From Effrenium voratum (lineage: Eukaryota; Sar; Dinophyceae; Suessiales; Symbiodiniaceae), in NCBI GenBank assembly GCA_963377175.1, contig CAUJNA010000855.1, positions 1 through 64,000 on the forward strand: 64,000 nucleotides of DNA, written 5' to 3'. The position numbers and the translations under genes are program-made. Below are positions 50,319 through 61,480 of this stretch, piece by piece. Numbering within the stretch: position 1 is the first letter of the stretch; the number at the start of each line of letters is the position of its first letter. Under the pieces are notes generated by a model. That model made no database searches, was not told the origin of the DNA, and saw only the letters and a list, made by a program, of their open reading frames with translations.

Positions 50319-53300
50319 TTATGGGTTCTTCGGCCTCCGCTGGGCCTGCCAGGCTTCCACCTCGTCCAGCCGGGCCTGGAAGCCCTACACCCCCCAGAGC
50401 ACGCTGGTGGGGTGAGAGTAGTCGAGGGTGACCATCTCCGTGCCGTCGCTCCACCTCGCGGTGCCCGTCAGGTTCTTCCACTTCGTTCCTGCGAAGTCGT
50501 TTGACGCGAAGCCCAGCCTCAGGTCCTCGTTCATGTCCGGGCGCTTGTGCTGCTTGGCCTCCACGGAGTCGAACAGCTGCTGGAGCTCTGCCACGTCGGC
50601 CTCGGCCATCTCCGTCTTCACCCTGCTGTCCGACAAATTCGTGTTGCAGACCACGTTGCCCGTCTTGCCCGCGATCACGAGGCAGCCGGGGTTCCTCTGG
50701 TTCGTGGTCAAGGACAGCTGCGTCGAGAGGCTCTTCGTCTGCACCAGCGCCTCATCGTTGATCATGATGAGCTCGCACTGGTGCGTCCCGCCGTCCCGCT
50801 CCAGGAAGACCCTGGCGCTCTGGTTGCCCAGCAGCCGCAGCTCCGGGCCGCTGTCGGAGGCCGCGCTGTTGTTGGACATCTGCAGCTTGCTCCAGCCCGC
50901 CCAGTTCTTCGTCAGGAAGAGATCGTCCGAGAAGTCGGAGGTGTTGGTCACGATGAGCGTGTTGGAGGCGCTGCGGCGCGGAGACCGTGCCCGAGCTCGT
51001 CACGTCGCCGCAGACCACGCTGCCCGTCGACACTCCGCCGCTCGTGGCCGTGAAGGTGCAGTCCAGGCTCTCGCAGTCCAGCGGGCCCGCGGAGGCCGCC
51101 CCGGTGATGGTCAGCGTGGCGCCCGTGAGCGCCCCGGTGGCTGCGAAGCTCGCCGCGGTTGCTGCGCCCGAGGCCGTCAATGTCCCCGTGGACACGTCGC
51201 CCACCGTGGTGAAGTTCCCGGCGTTGGCCGTGTTGTTGATGGTCAACGTGCTGCCCGTGATTCCGGTGGCTGAGCTCAGCAGGCCCACGCTGGCCGCGCC
51301 GTGATGCTCAGCGAGCTGCCTGACACGGCGCCTGTGGACGACAGCGTGGCTCCGGCGACGGTGCCTGTGGCTGTGAGCGCTGCGCAGGAAATGGCGCCCG
51401 AGGCGTCCACGCCCGTCGTGAACACGTCAGTGCAGTTCACGTCGTTGCACAGCAGCTGGTCGCAGCCCACGTTGCCCGGCAGGAACGGTGGACGTCTACG
51501 GCCTCCAGATCCTGGACGCAACCCTGGAGACCGGCAACACGGCGGAGGTGGAGGACACGGCGGCCTCGGCCCTGCTGCTGAAGCACGAGTTCCTCGACGG
51601 AGGGGCGGACGACGTCACGCTGGCCACCCTGGGCGAGGTGCTGCTGGAGCCCACGCTCACCACGCTGGGCAATTTTCTGGTGCGCTCCAACAGCCAGAGC
51701 TCCGTGGCCTCGGCCAGCTTCACGGTGGGAGGCTTCCAGCTGGAGGGCTACGCCATGACCCTGAGCGCCTTCGCCTGGAAAATCGCGTGCACCTACACGC
51801 TGACGCCGGGGAGACGCTACTCCTTCGGCTGCCGGTACAGGCTGGGCACGGCCTCCAACTTGGTGATGTACGTCAGCGCGGCCGACAACGACTACGTGGG
51901 CGTCACCGGCACCTTCCTCGGCACGCCCTCGCAGGGTGTCTGGAGCACGGCGCGCCTGGACGCCGGGCGGAATTGCGAAGCTGCACTTCGGAGCCTTCGG
52001 CGGGTCTATCCCCGGGCTGGTGCAGCAGTCGGCGGGCACGCTGGACCTGTACAGCATGCAGATCAGGGCCAGCGCCTTCGAGGGAGAGTCTGTCTCGGTA
52101 ACGGACCCCCTCCAAGGGCTCGGCCACGCTGGACGGGCTCCCCGCGCAGGGTGGCAGTGGGCCCGCCTGAAAGTGCGCACCGAAGTGCAGCTTCGCAACT
52201 CCGTTCGGAGGCACTGTTAAGTACATCTTGGCCGTGCTCCAGGCCCCCTGGTCGCCCACGAAGCTGCCGTACAATGGGTCGTAGACGTTGTCGGCCTCTG
52301 ACATGTACACCACGAAGTTGGAGGCCGTGCCGAGCCGGTACCGGCAGGCGAAGAGGAGCTCTCGGCCCGGGGTCAAGTTGTAGGTGCGCACGATGTTCCA
52401 CGGGTTCACCGCCAGGGTCAGGGTGTAGCCGTCCACGCTCACTGCGCCCGCGGTGTGCGTGGCCAGGACCACGCTGCAGCCGCTGCTGGGGCGAACCGTC
52501 CAGTTTGACAGCGAGACGTCCGTGGGGGCCAGGATCTGCTCTCCTATGGCGGCCACCACCTCGTCGGCCCCTCCGTCGTCCGGAAAGCGCACTGCTATCT
52601 GCAGCGCCGAGGCCGCCTCCGTGACTCCGAGCTTGCCGGCAAGGAGGCCGTCTACTTGTGCGATGGTGTAGTAGCTGAGCAGCGCGGCTGCGATGCTCGA
52701 GGCCGTCGCCGTGTCCTGGTCTGCGGCTGAACGGTACGCCACCAGCGCCGAGGTGATTTGGTTGGTCGTGAACACGTCCTGGTCCGGGCCCGTCCGGTAG
52801 GCCAGCAGCGCGCCCGCGATGGCGGCCTGCGTCTGCGTGTCCTGCGCGCTCGCCGTGCGGTAGTCTCCCAACAGCGCGTCTACTTGCGCCGAGGTGTAGT
52901 AGGCCAGCAGCGCGGCCTGTGATGGCGCTGGTCGTCTCCGCGTCCTGCGCTGCCCCTGTGCGGTAGTCTCCCAACAGCGCGTCTACCTGCGCCGAGGTGT
53001 AGTAGGCCAGCAGGGCCGCTGTTATAGCGGCGTCAGTGTCCGCCGTGGAGTAGCAGTCTGCCGTGATGCTCAGCGTGTCGTCGCCGTTGGCCAGCGCAGC
53101 AGAGAGAGGAGCCCCCAGATGCAGGTTGCGAACGACGTTGCTTCCGCGAACGAGGTCCCAAGTCGTGAAGCCCGCCCAGGCCGGCGCGTTAACAACTCCG
53201 CCGCTGCCGGAAAGCTGCAGGGCGGCGAGCTCCGCGAGGATTGCGTCGAGGGCGCTCTGGAGCGTGGTCTCGCTGGCCGAGAGCGCGGCGTTCGTGGCGT

Positions 53301-54301
53301 ATGAGGCCAGCAGCGTCGCGTCGGCCTTGGCCCCCTGGAGCGCCGTGATGCTGGCGTCCCGGCTAGCAAGCTGCGCTGCGACGAAGGCCTCGGTGGCGAG
53401 ACCCAGCAGGGCATTTGCTATCTTGGTGTCTACCTCCAGCGGCGTGTCCAACCCGTCCACCGTGGAGAGCAGGGAGGCCAGCGCGCTTGCGTCCGCCTTG
53501 CCGAGGAGGGCAGCGTCCAGGGCTGCCGTGGTGACAGCGTCCAAGAGGGCTCACCGCCGAGGAAGTGTCCACGGCCGACTGCAGGGCGTAAGCTGTCAGG
53601 GCGCTGGCGTCCGCCTTGGAGGCCTGCAGCCCCGAGATGGAGGCGTCTCGGCTCGCGAGCTCGGAGGCCAGCGCCGCGGCGGTGACGGCTTCCAGGAGAG
53701 CGTTGGCCACCTTGGTGTCCACCTCCAGCGGCGTGATCCTCGCCGCTATGTCTAGGGAGTGCTGGTCCACCACCGTCTTGAGGCCGTAGTTGGCGGCCAC
53801 CGTGGCCAGCGTGGCGTTGTTGGCCGAGGCGATGGAGCCGTTCATGGCCGCCGTGGTGCTGTAGTTGGACAGCTTTAGGTCCACGCCGTCCGGGGTGCTC
53901 TTCGTGGCCACCACGCCCTCCAGCACGTCGAAGGCCGACTGGTCTGCCTTGTTGGAGAGACCCGTGGTCAGCGAGCTCTGCAGCGCGGCGATGCTGCTTC
54001 CGTGCGCGGCCACCTGGCCGTCCGTGGTGGCCAGGGCCGCCGCCGTTGCTAGGGGCGCAATTGCCGGCGCCAGCGCGCTGCTGTCCAGCTTTGAGGCCAG
54101 CTCGGCGGTGACTCGGTCGTCCAGGGACTGGATGGCAGCGGCGTTGTTGCCGGAGGCTGCCGTGTTCACCGCCAGGTCAGTTACTTGAGCGTAGGGCGTC
54201 AGAGCAAGGGCCAGCTGTCCTGCTGTGACGCGCGTGCCGTCAGTCACCTCTCCGTTGTCCAGGACCTCCGGGATGTTGCCCGTAACAGGTCCTTCAAACA
54301 T
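50319..54301 (-). pseudogene. Fibre protein with S74 chaperone, copy 3, with an inverted domain
   Basis: A near full-length second version of the fibre at 5010-9046, on the opposite strand. Starts MFEGPVTGNIPEVLDNG at 54301; stalk to about 53300; DALLGDYRT repeats (53030-52650); first jelly-roll domain (52570-52160); then a segment of about 670 bp (51479-52151) carrying the end of the first and the whole second jelly-roll domain in the reverse (plus) orientation; then the Thr/Gly repeats (51480-51000) and S74 chaperone (50950-50319) again on the minus strand. Frame changes occur near 53540, 52900, 50970 and 50640. DNA identity to copy 1 looks above 90%. The stop is followed by integrase B rather than A. 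Confidence 0.9.
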
Positions 54302-54611
54302 GTTTTCTTAGGAGTAGTCGTTACACGAATTCGTAACAATGGGGTGTTGTACTTTCGCGACGCTCCCTCACTTGAGTCGCTATGGGTCATTCGGGGCCTT
54401 CGTAGCGCAGGGTGGTATAATTACATATCAACTCGCAACAGCCCCTACCAGTACGCGAAGTGTGGAATGACGCAGTGTCCGGTGGCGTCGGACACTGGGC
54501 ATGAAGCGAGACCTCTGATGAATTGACCGATGGCGTCGGTCAAAACGCTTGGGACACCTTGGCCACATGACGAGACCGGCGAAGGACACTTGTCTCAGCG
54601 GCTATGATTTG

Positions 54612-54695
54612 GGCATTCATGAGCCAACCTTGCCCATTCATGAACCAACCTTGCCCATTCATGAACCAACCTTGCCCACTCATGAGCCATTGATG
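54612..54695 (+). repeat. 21-bp tandem repeat, four units
   Basis: Units of CCCATTCATGAACCAACCTTG (first and last slightly altered), encoding IHEPTLP repeats in one frame. No start or domain supports a gene. Confidence 0.9.
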
Positions 54696-54857
54696 AATCA
54701 CCCGGTTCCATTATTGACTCAAACTTGCCAAGAACCAAGTCCTCTCGGAACTGGGGCGCTTTTGCGCACTTTTCGGCCCCAAAGCGGTGACGAAGCGGTG
54801 ACATCGCGGTGAGAGCGTTTTTGGGCCAAAAAGCGCCGTTTTGGGACGGTAACAAGA

Positions 54858-54928
54858 GCCGATGGTGAGATGGCTTAGGCGTTGGTCTCCGGAGCGACGT
54901 TTCGGAGGTTCGATTCCACCCCGGTACC
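54858..54928 (+). repeat. tRNA-like sequence (SINE head)
   Basis: GCCGATGGTGAGATGGCTTAGGC resembles a tRNA 5' end with A-box, and GGTTCGATTCC is an exact B-box 41 nt on; the middle could form a long variable arm as in Leu or Ser tRNAs. The acceptor stem does not pair convincingly. Followed by GC-rich sequence with scattered GCGGTGACA motifs up to 55370. Confidence 0.55.
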
Positions 54929-54929
54929 T

Positions 54930-56150
54930 CGGCGGGCTGACGTGTTAGAGACCGGTGACATCGGCGGTGACTACTTCAGCAGGCTGACGTGTTACATGGA
55001 AAACCTCGGCTGGCTGTCGGGCTCCGAGCCAGGTCCTCGGCGGGCTGCCGGGTCGCGAAAAACCCTGCGGAGAGAACTGGGCCCGGTTTTGCGCACTTTT
55101 GCACCCAAAAAGCGAGCGGTGACAAAGCGGTGACAAGCGGTGACGAGCTCAGCGGGCTGGATTTCGCAGGCTTTCGGGCCAGAAAACGGATTTCGGAGCA
55201 CGGCGAACGCATGGAACCGGTTTTTGGAGGAAAACGAGCGAATTTGGAGGCCCAGGCACCACTTTCGACGCCGGACACGAAAAAACACACTTTTCGGAGT
55301 TCGCCGTTTTCAGCGCTTTTTGCAGCAAAAACGGAGTGGTGACAAAGACCGGTGACATCGGAAAAACGTTCAGCTGGTTGGAGAATTTGGCTGTTTTGCA
55401 GGGTTTGGAGACCAAAATCCGAAAATTAATTGGTCCCTATAAGCCTTCTTTCCTTACTACTCCCGGCACGTGTGGCTGCTGGGCAGGCAGTGGGGCTGCT
55501 CTTTAAGGTGCGCCGCCTCATGCTGGAACCCCTGGAGGCGCCGTGCTGCCCGTTCGGTAGGCCGCCTCAGAGCTCGGAGTCGCGCGAGGGTGAGGCCCTG
55601 GCAGCTGGCGTAGGTCACTGCGTGGCTTGGCCGGGTGGCCCCAGCAGCTCCTGGTTCAGCCGCAGGCGCAGCCCCGGCCAAACTCTCATGCTCTGGGGCG
55701 TTTTGTGTTGCAGTTTGGCTACACCCATTTGACAACACCCCATCTATGTGGATGACTTGTGTCTCCAATTGGAGCAGCTTTGAGGTTTGGGGCGCCGGGC
55801 CCGTTTGCTGCTGCGTTGACGGCCATGCGCTTGCGGCTGATGACCAGCGTGGTGTCCGGCACCGGGAGGGGTAGCTCCTTGGCCTCTCCGGGGCACCCTT
55901 GCCGACCCGCAGAGCCGGGTTGGAGCATGTTCTCCGTTGTGGAGGAGATCACGCATGGGCGGACCCGGCCGTGCTGGACATCTGGGCCGGGCGGCCCATC
56001 AGCGCGCCGTTGGCAGCCAGCTCGTCCGCAACCTGGCCTGCGGGCACCGCGCAGCTTTGCGCTGGCCACGCACGTACCTGCGCACAGTGGCGGCCGTCTG
56101 CGCCCCAGCCCGTTCTGCGTCTTGGACACCAGGAGTCGGTCTCCCTCACA
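54930..56150. other. Region without a recognised gene, with GCGGTGAC motifs
   Basis: 54930-55370 has dispersed GCGGTGAC/GGTGACAAAG motifs and two similar segments (TTTTGCGCACTTTT near 54767 and 55090). 55430-56150 is GC-rich and carries overlapping short ORFs in all frames without conserved features; part of 55840-56150 may be viral but nothing is recognisable. Confidence 0.4.
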
Positions 56151-56154
56151 ATCG

Positions 56155-56739
56155 GGACGCCTCGGGCGCAGTCTCCTGCACAGCCGGCACCGTCACCGGA
56201 GCCATGATGCGTCCACCGGCGCCGTCTTGGAGCTCGCTGAGAACACGGAGGCGGCCAGCGTGGCCTGAGCTCGGCCACCGCGAGCACCGGCAGCACTCTC
56301 ACCATCAACAACACGGCCGACGCCGGGAACTTCACCACGGTTGGCGACGTGCCGCGAACGGCCGCAAGCTTCGCAGCTCGCGGGCGCCACGCTGACGGTC
56401 ACTGGGGCGGCCTCCGTCCCGCTGGACCGCGAGAGCCTGGACTGCACCTTCACGGCCACGTACAGCGGGTCCGACAGCGGCCCGGAGCTGCGGCTGCTCG
56501 GCAACCAGAGCGCGCGGGTCTCTGGAGCGGCGGGGCGCACCCCCAGTGCGAGCTCATCATGATCAACGACAAGGCGCTGGTGCATGCCTGGTGATAGCCG
56601 GCAACACGGGCAACGTGGTCTGCAACACGAGCTTCACGGACTCGGACAGCCGGGTGAAGACGGAGATTGCCGAGGCCGACGTGGCAGAGCTGCTGCAGCT
56701 CTGGCAGGCCAGGCCCAGCGGGGGCCGAAGAACCCATAA
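56155..56739 (+). pseudogene. Fibre C-terminal fragment, copy 4
   Basis: A shortened, more diverged copy: DASGAVSC, STGAVLGSS, GSTLTINNTAD, then LDCTFTATY, SGPELRLLGNQSARV, GNTGNVVCNTSFTDSDSRVKTEIAEADVAELLQL, spread over three frames with several in-frame deletions. The SDSRVKT site of the S74 chaperone is kept. It ends PKNP-TAA at 56737-56739, and GAAAC separates this from the integrase B start, exactly as in copy 3. Confidence 0.85.
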
Positions 56740-56744
56740 GAAAC

Positions 56745-57522
56745 ATGGCTGACGCGCGCAGACGAACCATCAAGGCCGTCTACGAGGATCCCCGCACCGG
56801 CTTCTGCAGCAGGCTACAACAGCTTCGTGCCTCCAGCTGCACTGGCCGACATGAAGGCCTTCGGGGCCCTACCCTTTCATGCTTTAGCCATCGATGCGAG
56901 CCGCTGAAGGACCGTCTTGCGACCACCGCCGCGGGGCATTTCCAAAATTTGGGGGTGCCGGCCAACGTGTACTCCGACGACGGCTCCGAGTTCAAGAGGG
57001 AGTTCAAGGAGCTGATGGATTTCTGGGACATCGAGAAGCAGGTGACCAGGGGCCACGCCTACTTTGCGGAGCGCACCATCCGCACCATCAAGGAGGCCAC
57101 GTGTTGCGTCGCATAGCAGCCGGAACGGGCCGGCGGGGCCAGTGGCGCCTCGTGCTGCCCGACGTCTTGAACCAAATCAACGGAAGGAAGCATGCTACCA
57201 CGCAGGTGGCGCCGAACCTTGCCTACTCTGACCCCGAAATGGCCGAGATAGCTCTGCGCAACATCGAGCGGGGGCAAACACAAGGTGACCCGCCCGGAAA
57301 TCAAGGTCGGGGATATGGTTAAGCCGATCGAAAGCAGGGGCTCCTACAGGGTCAACGAGATAGCCTGGAGCGAAAAGGTATACAGGGTAGCCTCCGTCAA
57401 GAGCGGGGGCATGGGGGCGAGGTTTGGCTTGGAGGGGTGGCCGGAAAAGGTGGTGCGCAGGGATCCCGAAAACGCAGCTCCGAGCCGCGGGGGCTGGAGG
57501 TGCAGTCCCGCCAGCGGAGGAT
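56745..57522 (+). pseudogene. Retroviral-type integrase B, copy 2
   Basis: Starts MADARRRTIKAVYEDPRTG. The region of the first catalytic Asp is shortened (LADMKAFG in one frame); the second Asp and the Glu are present in VYSDDGSEFKREFKELMDF and HAYFAERTIRTIKEA. The C-terminus in another frame, TRPEIKVGDMVKPIES then YRVNEIAWSEKVYRVASV, looks like the small SH3-like integrase C-terminal domain. Three frame changes or so. This copy keeps the canonical D and E and shows that integrase B has an ordinary D,D-35-E triad, unlike integrase A. Confidence 0.85.
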
Positions 57523-57650
57523 AGAGAGCGGCCCCAGACTCCCCCCTCCCTTTTGACTCTATTCTCTACAACGTCTCTACAATGTCGCCCGCCACTCATC
57601 GATGACCTCCTCCACGTTGGATCAGGGCGCCTGCGCGCATATCGAGGAAG

Positions 57651-58790
57651 TCATGTTGAGCAGCTGCGGCGGATCGAATATATCGAATAAGCGAGAAAAC
57701 GAGAGCTCGGGGCAAAGGTCTTTTTTTTTCGCTTCCAACTGTCTACGCCCAGCATCGGCTCAGCCGCAGCGGCAATGTCAGAGCGGGCCCCAGAGGCGGG
57801 GGCCCAAGCGGCCAGCAGCCGCAGCTGCTCCAGGTTGCGCCACGGGCGCGAGTTGTGAGCGTCGAGGCCGTAGACCTTGTCGTTGAAGGGCAAGATGGAC
57901 TTCTTCTCGACGGTCTCCACAGCGATCTCGTGCCCGCGGCTGGGCAGCTGCGCGAAGGTCGCCCTGCGCTCGCTGCTCTCCTCCAGCACCTCCCTGTACT
58001 CGAGATGCCGGACGTTGGTCACCGCCTTCTTGGGCCCTTGATCTTGCGCTTGACCGTGAGGATGCTGTACATCTTGGAGCGCAGGCCGACGTACTTGAGG
58101 ATCCTGGCTGGGAAGGTCTCGTCGCCGAGCTTGCCCACCTCCCGATGGCCTTGGCGCGCGCCGCTGCCGAGAGCGGGCTCAGGTCCCTCTCAGGGTGCTT
58201 GGACTTGCCGGCCACGTCGAAGAGGGTGGCGCCGCTCAGGTTCGCCTCGGCCATGGCGCGCAGCGCGTCCTGCAGCTCGAAGATCTGCACCATCACGAGT
58301 CGGTGTCCGTGAAGAAGAGCCTCCTCATGTGGAGGTAGTAGGCCTTCTCCATCATGAGCTTGGAGAGCTGCAGCGTGCGGGCGCCGACTTGGGGCGCTGC
58401 GGTTCGTCTTGAGCGTCTCCACGAAGGCCAGCTCGAAGTTCGTCACGGAGCTCTTGGCCACGGCCCGCTCGAACTTGGCCGGGTCCTTCGTGTTCCGGAA
58501 CTTGTCGGGGTTCATGCGGCCGAAGATGGCGTTCTGGGTGCGGCGACCACGCTCCCCGCCGTGTTGAGCTGCCTCCACTCGCAGTGCTTGAACTCCATGA
58601 AGCCGGCCATGAAGGGGCTGCAGGCGAGGTAGGCTCTGTGCAGCCTCCAGACCCTGGCCCCCAGCACGTCCCGCAAGAACGAGAGGCGCTTGCCGTCCAC
58701 GCCCTCCTCGACGTGCGTGCCGAGGAAGGGCACGCCTTGCAGCGCCTTCTTCGGGCAGGGCGGAGGTGAAAGAACCGTCTCGGAAGATCC
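57651..58790 (-). pseudogene. Family-B DNA polymerase C-terminal fragment (GC-rich type, copy 2)
   Basis: Homologous to 36900-37660: FLGTHVEEGVDGKRLSFLRDVLGARV (58700), MEFKHCEWRQLNTAGSVV, NAIFGR-MNPDKFRNT (motif B, 58530), KSSVTNFELAFVETLKT, VMVQIFELQDALRAMAEANL (after motif C), GATLFDVAGKSKHPERDL. It also extends beyond the other copy with VTNVRHLEYREVL (58022) and VEKKSILPFNDKVYGLDAHNSRP, the expected polymerase C-terminus. Several frame changes; the Asp pair of motif C (TDTDS) has been damaged by a small deletion. Upstream it is cut at a GACGGATCTT satellite unit. Confidence 0.85.
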
Positions 58791-58805
58791 GTCTTGGGCC
58801 AGGAT
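58750..58805 (-). repeat. Single GACGGATCTT satellite unit
   Basis: Minus strand reads TCCTGGCCCAAGACGGATCTTCCGAGACGG, nearly identical to the plus strand at 63916-63945. It sits at the broken end of the polymerase fragment. Confidence 0.75.
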
Positions 58806-59229
58806 GGAAGGCGTAACTCCACCATAGGTGGATGCAGCGTTATTCTGGAGCCTTAGCAAAACTGTGGCTGCGTTTGTAGACCACAGTGCACCCACCCCAT
58901 TTGTGGTTTGCCCTCCCATGAGGGCCATAGTACATTTGTTGTCGAGCAACATTTGAACTATATGTTCCTTTGTGTCATGCGTCTGTGAATGCGTGCCTGT
59001 TAAGACATAGTTTTATCCCTAAAAGGGCCGTTGTTCGTGCACTGTTTTTGGAACATGCATGATGGAACACTTGAGCGGTCTTTGAGTTCTATTTTAACTC
59101 TATGTACACGAGCGCAGCCACGTGGCTGGGTGGGTGGTGGGTTTCCCCCCTTTGTTGTGCCTGTGGCACTGTGGAATTTTTTGTCCACTCGGGGGGTTTG
59201 CCATGGATTCCTGATTTCACTGCCTTCGA

Positions 59230-61151
59230 TGGCCTTTTCTGGAAATGATGTTATCAGAGGATTGGAAGGCCACGGAGATTTGGCCGTTTTCGGAGGAGAT
59301 GGAGCTGACTTCGAGGAGTCGGTGGGCGGAGATTTATCAGCAGAAATGGAGAGGAGTGTGAAAGAGCAGCCGACCAAAGGGTTGTGCAATCACATGCTGG
59401 TGGATCTGGTCCGGTGCTTGAGGGTGTGGACTTCAACATGGTTTTGTTGGAAGCGCGCAAACAGGGAGCCAAGACTGGTTTGCCTAAACTACCTTGGGAG
59501 CAGGGAGTTTTCTCGCGTATTTTTGGAACTTGTGAGGTGGAACTTCCTGTTCCTCAAGTTGAACCGGTTAGCCTTGCTATGCCGCGTAAGCTTGAAGATG
59601 CGTACGATCGCAAGACGGGCTTGCCAGCCGCGACAACCGCTGATGAGACCGTTCCTGTTTTTGAGCATGTCATCAAGTTTGGAAGAGGTTGGAAGAAACG
59701 GCGCCTTGATTCGGAGAAGTTCGGACAGGGGTGCGAAATTTGGGCCAAGGTTGTCCTGACCAACGTTGAAGCCTCCTCTTATGCACCACACGTTGAGCAT
59801 GCCGAAGACATTGAACAAGAGGTTTACAGGCTGGTTAAACTGGCGCTTGCCGGAAAGAGCGTTGCAACAGTTTACAAGCGTGCGAAGTGCATGGATCGGT
59901 ATTTTTCCTGGCATGTCGACAACAGATTTGACACTTTGTTGCCGGTTGATCTGTATTCAGCAATTGAAACATGTGATTGGAATCAAGGTTCCGGACGCTA
60001 TCCTGAAGTCGAGATGTGAAGAAGCCCAAGAAGCAGTCTCGAGTTCTGGAGGCGCGAGAGGCGCAAGCCCTTGAGGGAGGGCTTATGGATTGCAAGATGC
60101 GCAGGTATGATACGTATGCATGTGCAATGGTTCTTTTTATGCTTTACAGCAGATCGCGCTTGTCTGACCTGAAGCGAGTCAGTTCGGTCGAGTTGGACCT
60201 CAACCCCAATCGAGCTGAACACGGATATGTGGAGGTGAGGACTTGGGAGCACAAGAGCAAACGCGTCTCTGCCACGCAAGGAATTCCTCTCCTTCTGGTT
60301 GCGCCCATCCAAGGGGTTGGGAACGAGGTTTGGGGAAGGAGATTTCAGCCTGCTTTGGAGGGAGTTGGACTTTCTCTGGAAGGCTGGCGCGAAGGACCTT
60401 TGTTTCTCGCTCCTTGTGCAAATGGTGATTTGAGCAACAGAGCAATTGAACATGACGAACTTGCTGGACTCGTTGTCAGGCTGCTGGAGCGCTTGGGTAT
60501 GAATCCTTCGCCAGGTTTCACTGGGCATGGGATCAAGGCCACGACTCTTTCGTGGATGGCCAAAGCCGGATACTCAGATTCTAGCCGAGGCACCGCGCCA
60601 CGGATACTCCAGGGACGCCCAATCCCCCGCGCTAAGGGATTTCGAGCGCTGTCTCAGAGATATTCAAGGTTGCATTTTTCAGGGCCAGCGATCTTGTCGA
60701 GGTGGTCCCTGGAGCCGAGGCCAGTGCTGCCGGCCTTGATGAGGTTGGAGCCGGACCCGACCATGAGAGCAGTGACAGCGATAGCAGTTCAAGTTCCTCA
60801 TCTTCGGATGATGAGGCGCATAGTGAAGCCGAGTCCGTGAGTGAGAGTGGGGCCAAGAGTCAACCAGTTGTAAAGCCGCCCAAGGTGGAACTTGACTGGG
60901 CGGCGGGTTGTGTTGTTTACCGGAACAGCAAGTCAGGCACCCTGCATTTGAAACCCCGCAGTCACAAAGTGAATGCTTTCGTGCGCGGACGGGCAATCAC
61001 TTCGGACATGAGCCTGAACAGACAGTCTGAGGGTTCGAGCCAGCGTTGCAAACAATGTGCAATCGGCCGGTCCATCAGAGACATCGAAAGTATGAACAGT
61101 TTCATGGATGAGCTGAAGGCCAAACGGGCCAAGAGCTCCACCGGCGCTTGA
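59230..61151 (+). pseudogene. Tyrosine recombinase, element copy 1
   Basis: Reconstructed as one gene in at least four frames. N-terminal part MAFSGNDVIRGLEGHGDLAV (59230), then FEHVIKFGRGWKKRRLDSEKF, KSVATVYKRAKCMDRYFSW (SAM-like DNA-binding region, about 59850), FMLYSRSRLSDLKRV (first catalytic Arg, about 60140), FTGHGIKATTLSWMAKAG (His-x-x-Lys, about 60520), and GYSRDAQSPALRDFERCL in another frame (catalytic Tyr, about 60600). A Ser/Asp-rich linker (60750-60840) and a C-terminal segment NAFVRGRAITSD ... CKQCAIG follow. Tyrosine recombinases of this kind cut and rejoin DNA and drive DIRS- or Crypton-like elements. The usual second Arg is Lys here. No reverse transcriptase lies beside it. 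Confidence 0.7.
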
Positions 61152-61480
61152 TGCGCGCAAGAGCGAGCGCAAAGAGAGTTGCTGCATGATTCGAATTCGA
61201 CATTTGTTTTTCTTTCTCAGAGCGTTGGAGTGTCACGAGAGATCTGCATGCATGGCCAAGCTGAAGTGGCTGTCAAACGATGCATGTCCTCTCTCAAGGG
61301 TCGGCAAGAGCTGGCAAAGAGGTTGGCAAGAGCTAACGTGTGGGCAAGTGCCCATTCAACGGCAAGTGCTGTTGACGCATGACTGGTTTGCGAAAGTGCG
61401 TAAACTTCAAACGACGTCATGCCAGTGACACTCCACCTCGCAAGCTTGCTGTTTCATTAGGTTGCCTAGGATTTTGCGCA

